The notes: generated from the sequence alone by a model not told the origin. 14,937 bases of DNA from Actinomycetota bacterium (GCA_030017355.1 JASEIR010000010.1:1-14937), one strand, 5' to 3'; shown: positions 6,959 through 14,276, numbered from the stretch's first letter. Numbers and translations are program-made.

Positions 6959-8107
6959 CTAGGCAGCAGACCTTCTCTGCTCCTCCTCAAGACGAAGGCG
7001 TTTTATTGCTGCACGGGTCACGTCTAGCTTTGTTAAAATGCCCAAAAGGCGACCGCCCTTTACGACCAGCATCCGGCCTCCTGCTTTAGTATTAAGCTTA
7101 GGTAAAATATCTGATATCCATGAGTCAGGAGTAGTGACAAAGTCTGCTGAAAGTGGTCGCATTACATCCCGAACGTGCTTGCGTTTCCAGCTCCTTCTTG
7201 GAATGTCCTTTATATTGTCTATTGTAATCATACCCTTAACTCTGTTGTCCTCGACAACAGGATAAGCAATCCAATGATGTTTCATGAAATGTTCTTTAAC
7301 CATTTCATCTATGTTGATATCAGGCATAACTGTCTCTGGATTTTGAGTCATAGCCTGACCAACCCTTATACCTTCGACAGCCTCTTGGAAAATAATTTGT
7401 TGATAGCTGGATTCAGCAGCTCGCAAGAGATACCACCCTAAGAGGATAAACCACAAGAAGCTGATATTGTTAAAGAATGGACCAACAATTCCGGCAAGAA
7501 TCATCAAATAGGCAAGCCCCTTGCCAAAACCTGTAGCTATACCGGTAGCATGCTTAAGGTTTCCCGTGAAGTACCATACAGCTGACCTCAGCACTCTCCC
7601 GCCATCAAGTGGAAATCCAGGCAATAAATTAAATACGCCAAGGACTATGTTTATGTACCCAAGCCAAAATGCTGGAACCACTAATAACTGCTCAATACCA
7701 ATCCACCTGCCTAACAAAAAGACTGCGATAAAAAATCCACCTAGGAAAAGACTGCCAAGTGGACCTGCAATTGCCATCCAAAACTCAACCTTTGGCGAGT
7801 GCGGTTCCTCTGTTAACTGGGAGACCCCGCCAAAAACCAACAGCTTTATTCCTTCAATATTCATTCCATATCTTTTTGCAACAATCGAATGCATCAACTC
7901 ATGAAAGAGAACTGAGGTAAAAAAAAGAAGGGATGTAATAACACCCATAGCAGCGTATATAGTTATGTTTAAGCCTGGTACTAACTGCGGGAACAAAGCA
8001 AAAGTTAGCCCAAATGCCACAATCCCAAAAATTAAAAACCAGCTGTAATCCAAGGTTATGTCAATGCCAAAGATTTTCCCAAGTTTTATACCGCTATTTG
8101 CGTTCAC
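6959..8107 (-). CDS. Site-2 protease family zinc metallopeptidase (M50) with two CBS domains
   Basis: This is an intramembrane protease that would cleave membrane-embedded substrates such as anti-sigma factors; the target is unknown. Residue numbers run from the upstream TTG. Several hydrophobic segments surround the zinc motif HELMH (residues 74-78), and the third ligand lies in NLLPGFPLDGGR (D173). After the membrane part, two CBS domains (about 253-309 and 316-373) probably sense adenine nucleotides. The length and order match the SpoIVFB-like M50B/CBS family. The frame opens at TTG (8120-8122), but AAGGA touches that codon directly. GTG at 8105-8107 has GGGGG at reasonable spacing and starts MNANSGIKLGKIFGID, so it is preferred with low certainty. 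The gene is about 170 bases downstream of the PilT gene, and no clear promoter was found. Confidence 0.93.
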   Translation of the reverse strand: MNANSGIKLGKIFGIDITLDYSWFLIFGIVAFGLTFALFPQLVPGLNITIYAAMGVITSLLFFTSVLFHELMHSIVAKRYGMNIEGIKLLVFGGVSQLTEEPHSPKVEFWMAIAGPLGSLFLGGFFIAVFLLGRWIGIEQLLVVPAFWLGYINIVLGVFNLLPGFPLDGGRVLRSAVWYFTGNLKHATGIATGFGKGLAYLMILAGIVGPFFNNISFLWFILLGWYLLRAAESSYQQIIFQEAVEGIRVGQAMTQNPETVMPDINIDEMVKEHFMKHHWIAYPVVEDNRVKGMITIDNIKDIPRRSWKRKHVRDVMRPLSADFVTTPDSWISDILPKLNTKAGGRMLVVKGGRLLGILTKLDVTRAAIKRLRLEEEQRRSAA

Positions 8108-8279
8108 GTCTTGCGCCCCCAATCCTTGTTAGATAGTTTCTCTTTACCCACGCTTTTTGATATAAAACGCATTAAAATGCATGTAATCACTTGATAGTCA
8201 TGAGTTAACTTATTTAGGTTTAAAATACTAGTTTAAGAGGTGGCTTTTAATTTCTTGATGGTGAGAACAGTGGGAATAA

Positions 8280-9353
8280 CTATGCAATAAGGTATCCCGC
8301 TTTTTTGATTTTAAGCTTAAAATCATGCGAGTTGGATGAAACAGCAATTGCATCATCTAGAGTTATTTTCTTTTCTTCGATAAGCCTAAGCAAACACTGG
8401 TCAAAACTCTGCATGCCGTAATACTCGCCTTGCTCGATGGCTTCGTGAATTTTCGAGGTTTCGTGTTCATTTAGTATGTATTCCTTGATAGTTGAGGTGG
8501 TGACCATAACCTCAACTGCCGGAATCCTGCCTCCCCCAATCCTTGGAACTAACCTCTGGGATATGATGCCTTTTAAGGTTGATGCAAGCATAATTCGGAT
8601 TTGCTTTTGCTGGTGTGGTGGGAAAAAATCAATGATCCTATTTATTGTCTCAGTTGCATCAATAGTGTGAAGTGTACTTAAGACAAGATTTCCTATTTCA
8701 GCCGCACTAAGCGCAGCTTTCGTTGTTTCCATATCTCTCATCTCGCCTATCATGATGACATTTGGGTCTTGCCTTACAACATGCTTAAGAGCATCAGCAT
8801 AGCTTCCTGTATCAATCCCAATCTCTCTTTGATCCACTATGCTCATTCTATCTTCATGAATGACCTCTATTGGGTCTTCGATTGTAACAATGTGGCAACA
8901 CCTTGTTCGATTTATATGATCAATCATTGCTGCTAATGTCGTTGATTTTCCGCTGCCTGCAGTCCCTGTTACAAGAATAAGACCTCGCGGTTCTTCCGAT
9001 AATTTCTCAATTACTGCGGGTAGGCCAAGCTCTGAAATGCTAAGATTCTCGGTTCTGATTCTTCGGATAATGACTCCTGCATGCCCCCTTTGCCTAAAGG
9101 CGTTCGCCCTGAATCTGCCAATATCAGGTAGGGTGATGCTAAAATCAACTTCCTTGCCCATAGCAAAGAGCTCTCTTTGTCTATTATCCATGATACTTAA
9201 TACCATTCTTTCTGTTTCATGGGGTGCAAGAGCAGGAGCATTCATGGGGTATAGCCTCCCATCTACTCGCAAGTATGGGGGACTTCCAGCTTTTATGTGC
9301 AAATCCGAACCGTTTCGACCAACAAGAGCGCGCAGCAAATCATGCATTTCCAT
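8280..9353 (-). CDS. pilT: PilT-like type IV pilus retraction ATPase
   Basis: This is a hexameric secretion-superfamily ATPase that depolymerises type IV pili for twitching motility, acting at the inner membrane base. The 357 residues show an N-terminal PAS-like region (SDLHIKAGSPPYLRVDG, about 16-32), Walker A GTAGSGKST (130-138), the Asp box TIEDPIE, Walker B region NVIMIGEMRD (198-207) and the His box LVLSTLHT. The segment LKGIISQRLVP is where PilT proteins carry their retraction-related AIRNLIRE-like motif. No pilB, pilC or pilin genes are nearby. The ribosome binding site is weak, and an in-frame ATG lies two codons downstream. The gene sits 38 bases after yjbQ and is likely co-transcribed with it. 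A PilT-like ATPase with another role cannot be excluded. Confidence 0.9.
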   Translation of the reverse strand: MEMHDLLRALVGRNGSDLHIKAGSPPYLRVDGRLYPMNAPALAPHETERMVLSIMDNRQRELFAMGKEVDFSITLPDIGRFRANAFRQRGHAGVIIRRIRTENLSISELGLPAVIEKLSEEPRGLILVTGTAGSGKSTTLAAMIDHINRTRCCHIVTIEDPIEVIHEDRMSIVDQREIGIDTGSYADALKHVVRQDPNVIMIGEMRDMETTKAALSAAEIGNLVLSTLHTIDATETINRIIDFFPPHQQKQIRIMLASTLKGIISQRLVPRIGGGRIPAVEVMVTTSTIKEYILNEHETSKIHEAIEQGEYYGMQSFDQCLLRLIEEKKITLDDAIAVSSNSHDFKLKIKKAGYLIA

Positions 9354-9391
9354 ATTGAATAGTTCGGATTTAAATTGAAAAAACTTAACTT

Positions 9392-9787
9392 TTACTTCCC
9401 TATAACCTTGACGATTACTTTGCGCTGCCTTGGGCCATCGAGTTCTACTAAAAAGATGTTTTGCCAGGTGCCACGCTCAATAGAGCCCCCGGTTACTGGT
9501 AAAGTTAGGTCTGGTTTTAGGAGGGCACTTGTAAGATGAGCTGCCGCATTGTTATCTATTCTATCATGCTCAAATTGCTTATCCCTTGGGACAAGTTCCT
9601 TTATCATTCCAAGCATATCTGAAACAAGCCCCCTCTCGTTCTCGTTTACTATTAATGCTGCTGTTGCATGGGGGACATATACTAATGCAATGCCTTCTTC
9701 CACCCCGCTCTGCTTTACCTGCGAGGCAACTTCCCTCGTAATATCAATCAATTCTATTTGCCTAGATGTTGACACCTGAAAGCTCAT
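9392..9787 (-). CDS. yjbQ: YjbQ family protein (UPF0047; secondary thiamine-phosphate synthase enzyme)
   Basis: This is a small 131-residue single-domain protein of the very widespread UPF0047 family. Family signatures are VPHATAALIVNEN (about residues 38-50), FEHDRIDNNAAAH (72-84) and GTWQNIFLVELDGPRQRKV (106-124). H40, H74 and H84 are the likely metal-site histidines. In the family, weak thiamine-phosphate synthase activity has been reported, but the physiological role is unsettled. The gene begins six bases after the NlpC/P60 stop, with no clear ribosome binding site, so translation is probably coupled. It precedes pilT by 38 bases. Confidence 0.92.
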   Translation of the reverse strand: MSFQVSTSRQIELIDITREVASQVKQSGVEEGIALVYVPHATAALIVNENERGLVSDMLGMIKELVPRDKQFEHDRIDNNAAAHLTSALLKPDLTLPVTGGSIERGTWQNIFLVELDGPRQRKVIVKVIGK

Positions 9788-9793
9788 AATTAA

Positions 9794-10858
9794 TCAAGGT
9801 CTAGTTGCTCCAACATAACCGCCATGTTCGTTGATGCTGGTTATCTTTACAACATCACCTGTTCTCGGCGCATGTATGAAATTTCCTCCACCAATATAAA
9901 TGCCAACGTGGGATATTGTCCCTCCGCGGGCGAAAAATACAAGGTCGCCAGGTTGAAGTTCGTCTCTACTTACATGCTGACCACAGTCGTATTGTGCCCT
10001 GCTTGAGTGCGGAAGCGAGACTCCTATTTGTCCATAGACATAGCTTGTAAACCCTGAGCAATCAAAGGAGTCAGGTCCATCTGCTCCCCACACATAAGGC
10101 TTGCCAAGCTCATTTAAAGCAAGACTTACAACCCCACTTCTTCCGCTTCCTCGCGAGACAAATACGCGAGAGCGAAGTCTATAGCTAACCCTTAACGATT
10201 CTCTTAATCTGGCCTGCCTCCGTCTCTCGGCTGCCAAATACTTCGCCATCTCATTCTTTATCTTAGAGAGGAGCTTGTTTCTCTCTTTTAATTCAGCAGC
10301 GATCTTGTTCTTTTTTGCCTTAATTTCGTTAACTATCGCTCTTTGCGCGTTTTCCTTCTTTTGTAGAATTGCCTTTTGGACCTGTACATCCCTTATGCTT
10401 TTCTTATATTGGTCTATTAACCTTGCATCTCTTTGGGCCTGTCGGTTGATTAGCTCCAGATAATAAAGAAATTGATCGATGCTTCGGGTGGAGAGAATCA
10501 TTTCAAGGTAGGAGAAACTTCCTTGCCGATAAACACTAGCAACTCTTTTGTTTAAAATCGCCTTCCTCTGAGCCATCACTTTTTCAGTATTTTTTAATTT
10601 AGCGGCACAAGCGCGAATCTCAGCCCTTGTCTTATTTAGGGAGACGACTTCTGAATTGTACTGTTCGACAACCACATCAAGCTGTGCATCAATCCGATCA
10701 ATCTGTGCTTTGATCTTGTTAAATTCAGCTTGCTTGCTTCTATAGTATGCCGATGGTGCTGCATACAATGGCCCAGCCATCGTGAAAACTAAAACCGATA
10801 TCAAGAATATGGCCAGAAATATTTTAGATTTGATGCTTAAAATATCAAACTCCTCCAA
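9794..10858 (-). CDS. Secreted coiled-coil NlpC/P60 peptidoglycan endopeptidase (RipA/PcsB-like)
   Basis: This is a cell-wall hydrolase cutting peptide stems of peptidoglycan outside the membrane. A hydrophobic signal segment spans about residues 13-33 (ending GPLYAAPSA). A long lysine/glutamine-rich coiled coil spans about 38-215, including the SVYRQGSFSYLEMILS stretch typical of PcsB/RipA-type N-domains. A catalytic NlpC/P60 domain covers about 240-354, with Cys in DCSGF (C267), His in SHVGIYIG (H317) and His in FIHAPRTG (H329). Such coiled coils hold the enzyme inactive until an FtsEX-like partner engages; that is family knowledge, not seen here. The start is uncertain. The outer TTG at 10856-10858 has no upstream ribosome binding site, while GGAGG lies inside the first codons (see findings). 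It is probably first in a transcript with yjbQ and pilT. Confidence 0.92.
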   Translation of the reverse strand: MEEFDILSIKSKIFLAIFLISVLVFTMAGPLYAAPSAYYRSKQAEFNKIKAQIDRIDAQLDVVVEQYNSEVVSLNKTRAEIRACAAKLKNTEKVMAQRKAILNKRVASVYRQGSFSYLEMILSTRSIDQFLYYLELINRQAQRDARLIDQYKKSIRDVQVQKAILQKKENAQRAIVNEIKAKKNKIAAELKERNKLLSKIKNEMAKYLAAERRRQARLRESLRVSYRLRSRVFVSRGSGRSGVVSLALNELGKPYVWGADGPDSFDCSGFTSYVYGQIGVSLPHSSRAQYDCGQHVSRDELQPGDLVFFARGGTISHVGIYIGGGNFIHAPRTGDVVKITSINEHGGYVGATRP

Positions 10859-10951
10859 AACTTAAAGCCAAACTATTCTTCAATAGACTATTTCTCGACT
10901 AGCAGAACATTTTACTTTAATGAAGCATGCATAAAATCATGGGGTTGAGTT

Positions 10952-10981
10952 AGTTTACCATAAAAACGCGAACTAGTGCAA
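10952..10981 (-). promoter_or_regulatory. Promoter candidate for the NlpC/P60-yjbQ-pilT genes
   Basis: On the minus strand TTGCAC (10976-10981) and TAAACT (10952-10957) are separated by 18 bases. TGG precedes the -10, giving an extended -10. The predicted start lies about 90 bases before the NlpC/P60 gene, downstream of the CwlM-like gene's stop. Confidence 0.45.
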
Positions 10982-10999
10982 ATACACCTGGCGTATGGG

Positions 11000-12067
11000 C
11001 TATAGCGCTTGCAAGTAGTTCTTTATACCATCAAAGGCTGCAACAGCAATCTTTTGTCTAAAAATCTCCTGATCAAGAAGCGCCTTTTCTTTTGGATTGG
11101 TTATGAAAAGCGGCATTACAAGGGTTGCTGGAATAATACTTTTTATTTTTAGCTTAAAATCACATGGTTTTATTCCTAAGTCCTGTGAGCCAAGAGAGCG
11201 GATTATCTCTTTCTGTATAGCTCTTGCAAGAGCCTGGCTATCCCTCTCAACCTCATTATACAAACGTTGGTAAAAAACCCTGCTTCCACACAGATTAGTG
11301 TTGGGATCTGAACTTAGTCTAAAGCCAATATAAAGTTCAACTGAGTCTCCTAGGCCATTTAAAACGCGCCTATTCCTTGAATTATTCCTTGAATTGATTT
11401 TTCCAAGATAAAAAACATCGGCACCTAAAAGTTCTAGCAGGTTTCCAAGGCGCATGCCAAGGTCCCGGCTGACCTCCATTTCTTGTGCAAGAGCTCCTGA
11501 CCCTCTAGTTTCAACTTGCATGTCAAGGTCAACTGCAATTTTGCGGTTTTTAAAAATAGAGATTGCCGATTGCTGATCACGGTGCGGGTCAGGAAACACC
11601 CGGCTTACCTTATCTGTCAAGAGATGCTGCAGGTTGCGCATTGCAGCAAGTGTTGATGGGCCAAAAATTCCATCGCTCGCTAAACCTGAGTTGCGCTGAA
11701 ACTCGCGCACGGCCCGTTCGGTTGTTTCTCCATAAATACCATCAACCTTGCCTGTGTTAAAACCAAGCGCATTTAAGGATAACTGCAGCTCTTTAACATC
11801 GTCGCCCCTAAAAAAGGGCAACCTTAAATAAAGCAGACGGTCTCCTAGCTTGTAAGTCGCCTCAACAAGGGCCTTCCAAGTCTCACGGTTAACAATTCCG
11901 GTGACGGCAAGATTGCGGTCTCTTTGAAATTTTTTAACCGCCTCTTCCGTAAACTTACCGAAACAACCATCAACCCCATTTGGGCCTAGATTATATCCAA
12001 GGGTAGAAAGCCTTACCTGTATATCAACAACTTCGTTGCCACGATCTCCTCTTGCAAAGAATTGCAT
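11000..12067 (-). CDS. CwlM-like protein: two peptidoglycan-binding domains plus degenerate amidase-3 domain
   Basis: The 355 residues hold two PG_binding_1 repeats (about 8-66 and 84-145, each with the DG.FG.xTE.AV..FQ pattern) and a C-terminal amidase-3 fold (about 176-352). No signal peptide is seen (N-terminus MQFFARGDRG), so the protein is probably cytoplasmic. The amidase active site appears destroyed. The usual DPGHGG is replaced by DLDMQV (residues 180-185), the SIHxN His by Arg in GFRLSS (R250), and the catalytic Glu near the end by Met in VMPLFITNP (M318). One ligand-type Glu (E196) may remain. The same architecture in mycobacterial CwlM is a cytoplasmic regulator of MurA rather than a working amidase, so a regulatory role is inferred. 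The ATG has GAGGT upstream at good spacing. Confidence 0.85.
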   Translation of the reverse strand: MQFFARGDRGNEVVDIQVRLSTLGYNLGPNGVDGCFGKFTEEAVKKFQRDRNLAVTGIVNRETWKALVEATYKLGDRLLYLRLPFFRGDDVKELQLSLNALGFNTGKVDGIYGETTERAVREFQRNSGLASDGIFGPSTLAAMRNLQHLLTDKVSRVFPDPHRDQQSAISIFKNRKIAVDLDMQVETRGSGALAQEMEVSRDLGMRLGNLLELLGADVFYLGKINSRNNSRNRRVLNGLGDSVELYIGFRLSSDPNTNLCGSRVFYQRLYNEVERDSQALARAIQKEIIRSLGSQDLGIKPCDFKLKIKSIIPATLVMPLFITNPKEKALLDQEIFRQKIAVAAFDGIKNYLQAL

Positions 12068-12190
12068 TATAACCTCATTCTAGCGCCTTGTTCCTCGAAA
12101 ATCCGACCACTTACTCCCGTCTGTTCTTCTGCCCGTCTCCCGTCCCCGACCCCAGTCTGTTTTTCCCTGGCCTCTGCCCCTGCCCAACCT
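12068..12190 (-). promoter_or_regulatory. Predicted 5' leader of the CwlM-like gene with G-quadruplex motif
   Basis: On the minus strand this leader of roughly 125 bases is strikingly G-rich. At 12132-12153 four G-tracts (4, 4, 3, 3) are separated by TC, AC and AGAC, fitting the usual G-quadruplex pattern. More G-tracts flank it. The motif AACAGAC followed by G-rich sequence occurs twice. No coding frame is seen. Confidence 0.4.
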
Positions 12191-12198
12191 AATATATA

Positions 12199-12226
12199 AC
12201 TATAAACGGATAATTCCTTTTTTCAA
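12199..12226 (-). promoter_or_regulatory. Promoter candidate for the CwlM-like gene
   Basis: On the minus strand TTGAAA (12221-12226) and TATAGT (12199-12204) are separated by 16 bases, each matching five of six consensus bases. Transcription would begin near 12192, about 125 bases before the ATG. Confidence 0.5.
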
Positions 12227-12227
12227 A

Positions 12228-12303
12228 GCCTACGCAAACCTAGTAAGAAAATGCTATAGAAACAGCATATGGGAAGATTGATTTTCGCTTGGTGTTTGTA
12301 GGC
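12228..12303. repeat. 76-base inverted-repeat element with inner hairpin
   Basis: Outer arms GCCTAC (12228-12233) and GTAGGC (12298-12303) are extended inward by AAACC pairing with GGTGTTT around a small bulge. An inner hairpin ATGCT/AGCAT (12251-12255, 12264-12268) lies inside. The size resembles a tRNA, but there is no TTCGA T-loop, D-arm or anticodon arm. It abuts the -35 of the CwlM-like gene promoter. It could be part of the neighbouring structured RNA transcript or a small mobile-type palindrome. Confidence 0.35.
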
Positions 12304-12311
12304 ATTAAGAA

Positions 12312-12431
12312 AGGCTCAGGGGTTGGGTTTTTCTCAAACTCCCCACTAGGGGATCCTATGGAGACTTACTTAAAAGTTACTCCCTAACAAGACCTGATCT
12401 AACCCGAGCCGTGGCAGCTTACCCTGAGCCT
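12312..12431 (-). ncRNA. Candidate structured RNA (unknown family)
   Basis: A ten-base perfect helix closes the element: AGGCTCAGGG on the minus strand (12422-12431) with CCCTGAGCCT (12312-12321). Inside lie hairpins TCCCC-ACTA-GGGGA (12340-12353) and GGAG-ACTT/AAGT-CTCC (12360-12383). GGGTT/AACCC (12401-12405 with 12325-12329) forms a junction helix. A second 5' strand, GGCTCGGGTT on the minus strand (12401-12410), can compete with the first for the same 3' strand with a two-base bulge. A minus-strand promoter points into it, and TTTCTT follows the closing helix. It matches no riboswitch or ncRNA consensus known to me. Strand and function are inferred; a leader of the plus-strand ACT operon is the alternative. 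Confidence 0.35.
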
Positions 12432-12451
12432 AAAATGTTTCTGCTATTTTT

Positions 12452-12481
12452 ATAATACAATACCACCTGCCTCTATGGCAA
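12452..12481 (-). promoter_or_regulatory. Promoter candidate reading into the structured RNA
   Basis: On the minus strand TTGCCA (12476-12481) and TATTAT (12452-12457) are separated by 18 bases, each five of six consensus bases. Predicted initiation near 12445 falls about 14 bases before the closing helix. The same A/T stretch also reads TATAAT on the plus strand (12451-12456), but without a -35. Confidence 0.45.
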
Positions 12482-12613
12482 ACAATTATTTCTTGCAAAG
12501 CCTAAGAAAGGGATTTAATACTTGAGGACTAAGACCCATATGTGGTTTTATTTATTTGTCTTTGCAGCTCTTAAGTTGATTAAGATTCAAAATATACACG
12601 GCTAGGAAGTGCT

Positions 12614-12621
12614 AAAGGAGG
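12614..12621 (+). promoter_or_regulatory. Strong ribosome binding site of the ACT-domain gene
   Basis: AAAGGAGG ends six bases before the ATG at 12628, fixing that start. The 130 bases upstream (12484-12613) show no gene and no convincing promoter pair. Confidence 0.75.
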
Positions 12622-12627
12622 GCATAA

Positions 12628-12903
12628 ATGAAAAGCAAAGCGATTTTGACGGTTCTTGGTAAAGACCGTGTTGGGATAGTTGCCGGTGTAAGTAAAGTTC
12701 TTGCCGAAAACGATGTTAATATTGAAGACATAAGCCAGACAATCATGCAGGGCTTCTTTACCATGATCATGCTAGTTTCCATGGATGAAGAGAAAATATC
12801 TATGGTAGAGCTACAAAACAAGCTAGACAAGGTCGCCAAGGAGCTAGGCGTTAAAATCACGCTCCATCACGAAGACATATTCCGCTACATGCACAGAATA
12901 TAG
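12628..12903 (+). CDS. ACT domain-containing protein (UPF0237)
   Basis: This is a single small ACT domain in 91 residues (beta-alpha-beta-beta-alpha-beta), beginning AILTVLGKDRVGIVAGVSKVL, the amino-acid-binding type loop seen in glycine-cleavage regulator-like ACT proteins. UPF0237 proteins are almost always encoded directly before a UPF0210/PFL-like gene, as here (11-base gap), so the two probably act together, with the ACT protein perhaps binding an amino acid or similar small ligand. The function of the pair is not established. The start is fixed by a strong AAAGGAGG site. Confidence 0.94.
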   Translation: MKSKAILTVLGKDRVGIVAGVSKVLAENDVNIEDISQTIMQGFFTMIMLVSMDEEKISMVELQNKLDKVAKELGVKITLHHEDIFRYMHRI

Positions 12904-12914
12904 GGGGCATCTAA

Positions 12915-14276
12915 ATGCTGATCAACCCAGATGAGATAAGAGAAACAATTAGCATGATCCAGGAACAAAGGCTGGATATAAGAACGATTACAATGGGAAT
13001 CAGTCTCCGTGACTGCGTTGACGCCAGCGGAGATAGGCTGCAAAAAAATATTTACCGGAAAGTTGTTGAGTCTGCCAGGAATCTCGTTGATGTTGCCGAG
13101 TCATTGCAAAGCAAGTATGGTATTCCAATTGTAAACAAAAGAGTTGCTGTTTCGCCGATATCGGTAATTGCTGAGTCCAGCGACCTTGAAAACTACATAC
13201 CAGTTGCTCAAGCACTTGATAAGGCAGCAATAGACATTGGTATTGACTTTATAGGTGGCTTCTCTGCCCTTGTCCACAAAGGATCGACCAGGGGTGATGT
13301 CTGTCTTATAGATTCAATCCCAGAGGCACTTGCCAAAACTGAGAGAGTTTGCTCCTCAGTCAACGTGGCTTCAACCAAAGCCGGCATTAACATGGATGCC
13401 ATTTTAAGAATGGCTGAAGTCATAAAGAAAACCGCAGAGCTTTCAAAAGAGCAAGACGGTATAGGGTGTACCAAACTTGTTGTATTTGCCAATATTCCCG
13501 AGGACAATCCTTTTATGGCCGGAGCATACCATGGCTTTGGGGAGCCTGATAAGGTCATAAATGTTGGAATAAGTGGGCCGGGAGTAGTAAGGGCGGTGCT
13601 GGAAAAACATCCAGACGTTGACCTAACAAGAGTGGCCGAATTAATCAAGCAGACGGCATTTAAAATTACTAGGATGGGCGAGCTTGTTGGCCGAGAGTCA
13701 GCGGCTCTTCTGGGAGCTAAACCAGGAGTGGTTGACCTCTCCCTTGCGCCAACCCCAACCCCAGGTGATAGCGTTGCCCAAATTATAGAAGCTATGGGGA
13801 TTGAAAAATGCGGTGGCCCAGGGTCAACAGCAGCTCTTGCCATCATAAATGATGCAGTTAAAAAAGGCGGTGCAATGGCAACATCCTCAGCAGGAGGTCT
13901 TTCAGGAGCTTTCATTCCAGTAAGCGAGGACTTGGCAATGGCAGAGGCGGTTGCAAGCGGAGCTCTATCGATTGAAAAACTTGAGGCAATGACTGCTGTT
14001 TGCTCGGTAGGTCTTGATATGATAGTTATCCCTGGCGATACACCAGTTGAAACAATTGCCGGAATCATTGCTGACCAGATGGCAATAGCTGTTATCAACC
14101 ATAAGGCTGCAGGAGTAAGGCTAATCCCAGCACCAGGCAAGAAGGCAGGAGACAGAGCGGTTTTTGGAGGCTTGCTTGGAAGTGCCCCCGTTATGCCGAT
14201 CAGCAATCTTTCCTGCAAAAAATTTGTTAAGCGCGGGGGACGCATACCAGCCCCACTCACAAGCCTAAACAATTAA
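12915..14276 (+). CDS. UPF0210 family protein (PFL family, DUF711)
   Basis: The 453-residue soluble protein matches the UPF0210/DUF711 family over its whole length. The N-terminus is MLINPDEIRETISMIQEQRLDIRTIT. Glycine-rich conserved blocks include DFIGGFSALVHKG, NPFMAGAYHGFGEPD, NVGISGPGVV and a C-terminal GGLLGSAPVMPI. Family structures have been described as related to the pyruvate formate-lyase/ribonucleotide reductase fold, but the glycyl-radical motif needed for that chemistry is not evident here, and no activity is established. It is translated from an ATG with GGGGG seven bases upstream, 11 bases after the ACT-domain gene, forming a two-gene operon. A 354-codon open antisense frame over 13208-14272 is a by-product of its codon use. 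Confidence 0.95.
   Translation: MLINPDEIRETISMIQEQRLDIRTITMGISLRDCVDASGDRLQKNIYRKVVESARNLVDVAESLQSKYGIPIVNKRVAVSPISVIAESSDLENYIPVAQALDKAAIDIGIDFIGGFSALVHKGSTRGDVCLIDSIPEALAKTERVCSSVNVASTKAGINMDAILRMAEVIKKTAELSKEQDGIGCTKLVVFANIPEDNPFMAGAYHGFGEPDKVINVGISGPGVVRAVLEKHPDVDLTRVAELIKQTAFKITRMGELVGRESAALLGAKPGVVDLSLAPTPTPGDSVAQIIEAMGIEKCGGPGSTAALAIINDAVKKGGAMATSSAGGLSGAFIPVSEDLAMAEAVASGALSIEKLEAMTAVCSVGLDMIVIPGDTPVETIAGIIADQMAIAVINHKAAGVRLIPAPGKKAGDRAVFGGLLGSAPVMPISNLSCKKFVKRGGRIPAPLTSLNN

Noticed and set aside
12228..12303. Possible tRNA, because of its 76-base length and paired ends
   Set aside because: There is no T-loop TTCGA, no D-arm and no anticodon arm on either strand.
12388..12410. Resemblance to a TPP riboswitch block (ACCTGATCT followed by AACCC)
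   Set aside because: The essential CTGAGA and the other paired blocks are missing, and the neighbouring genes are not thiamine genes.
13208..14272. 354-codon open frame antisense to the UPF0210 gene
   Set aside because: The plus strand encodes a full-length conserved family protein with a ribosome binding site and operon partner. The antisense frame has low-complexity Ser/Ala/Pro composition and no recognisable domain.
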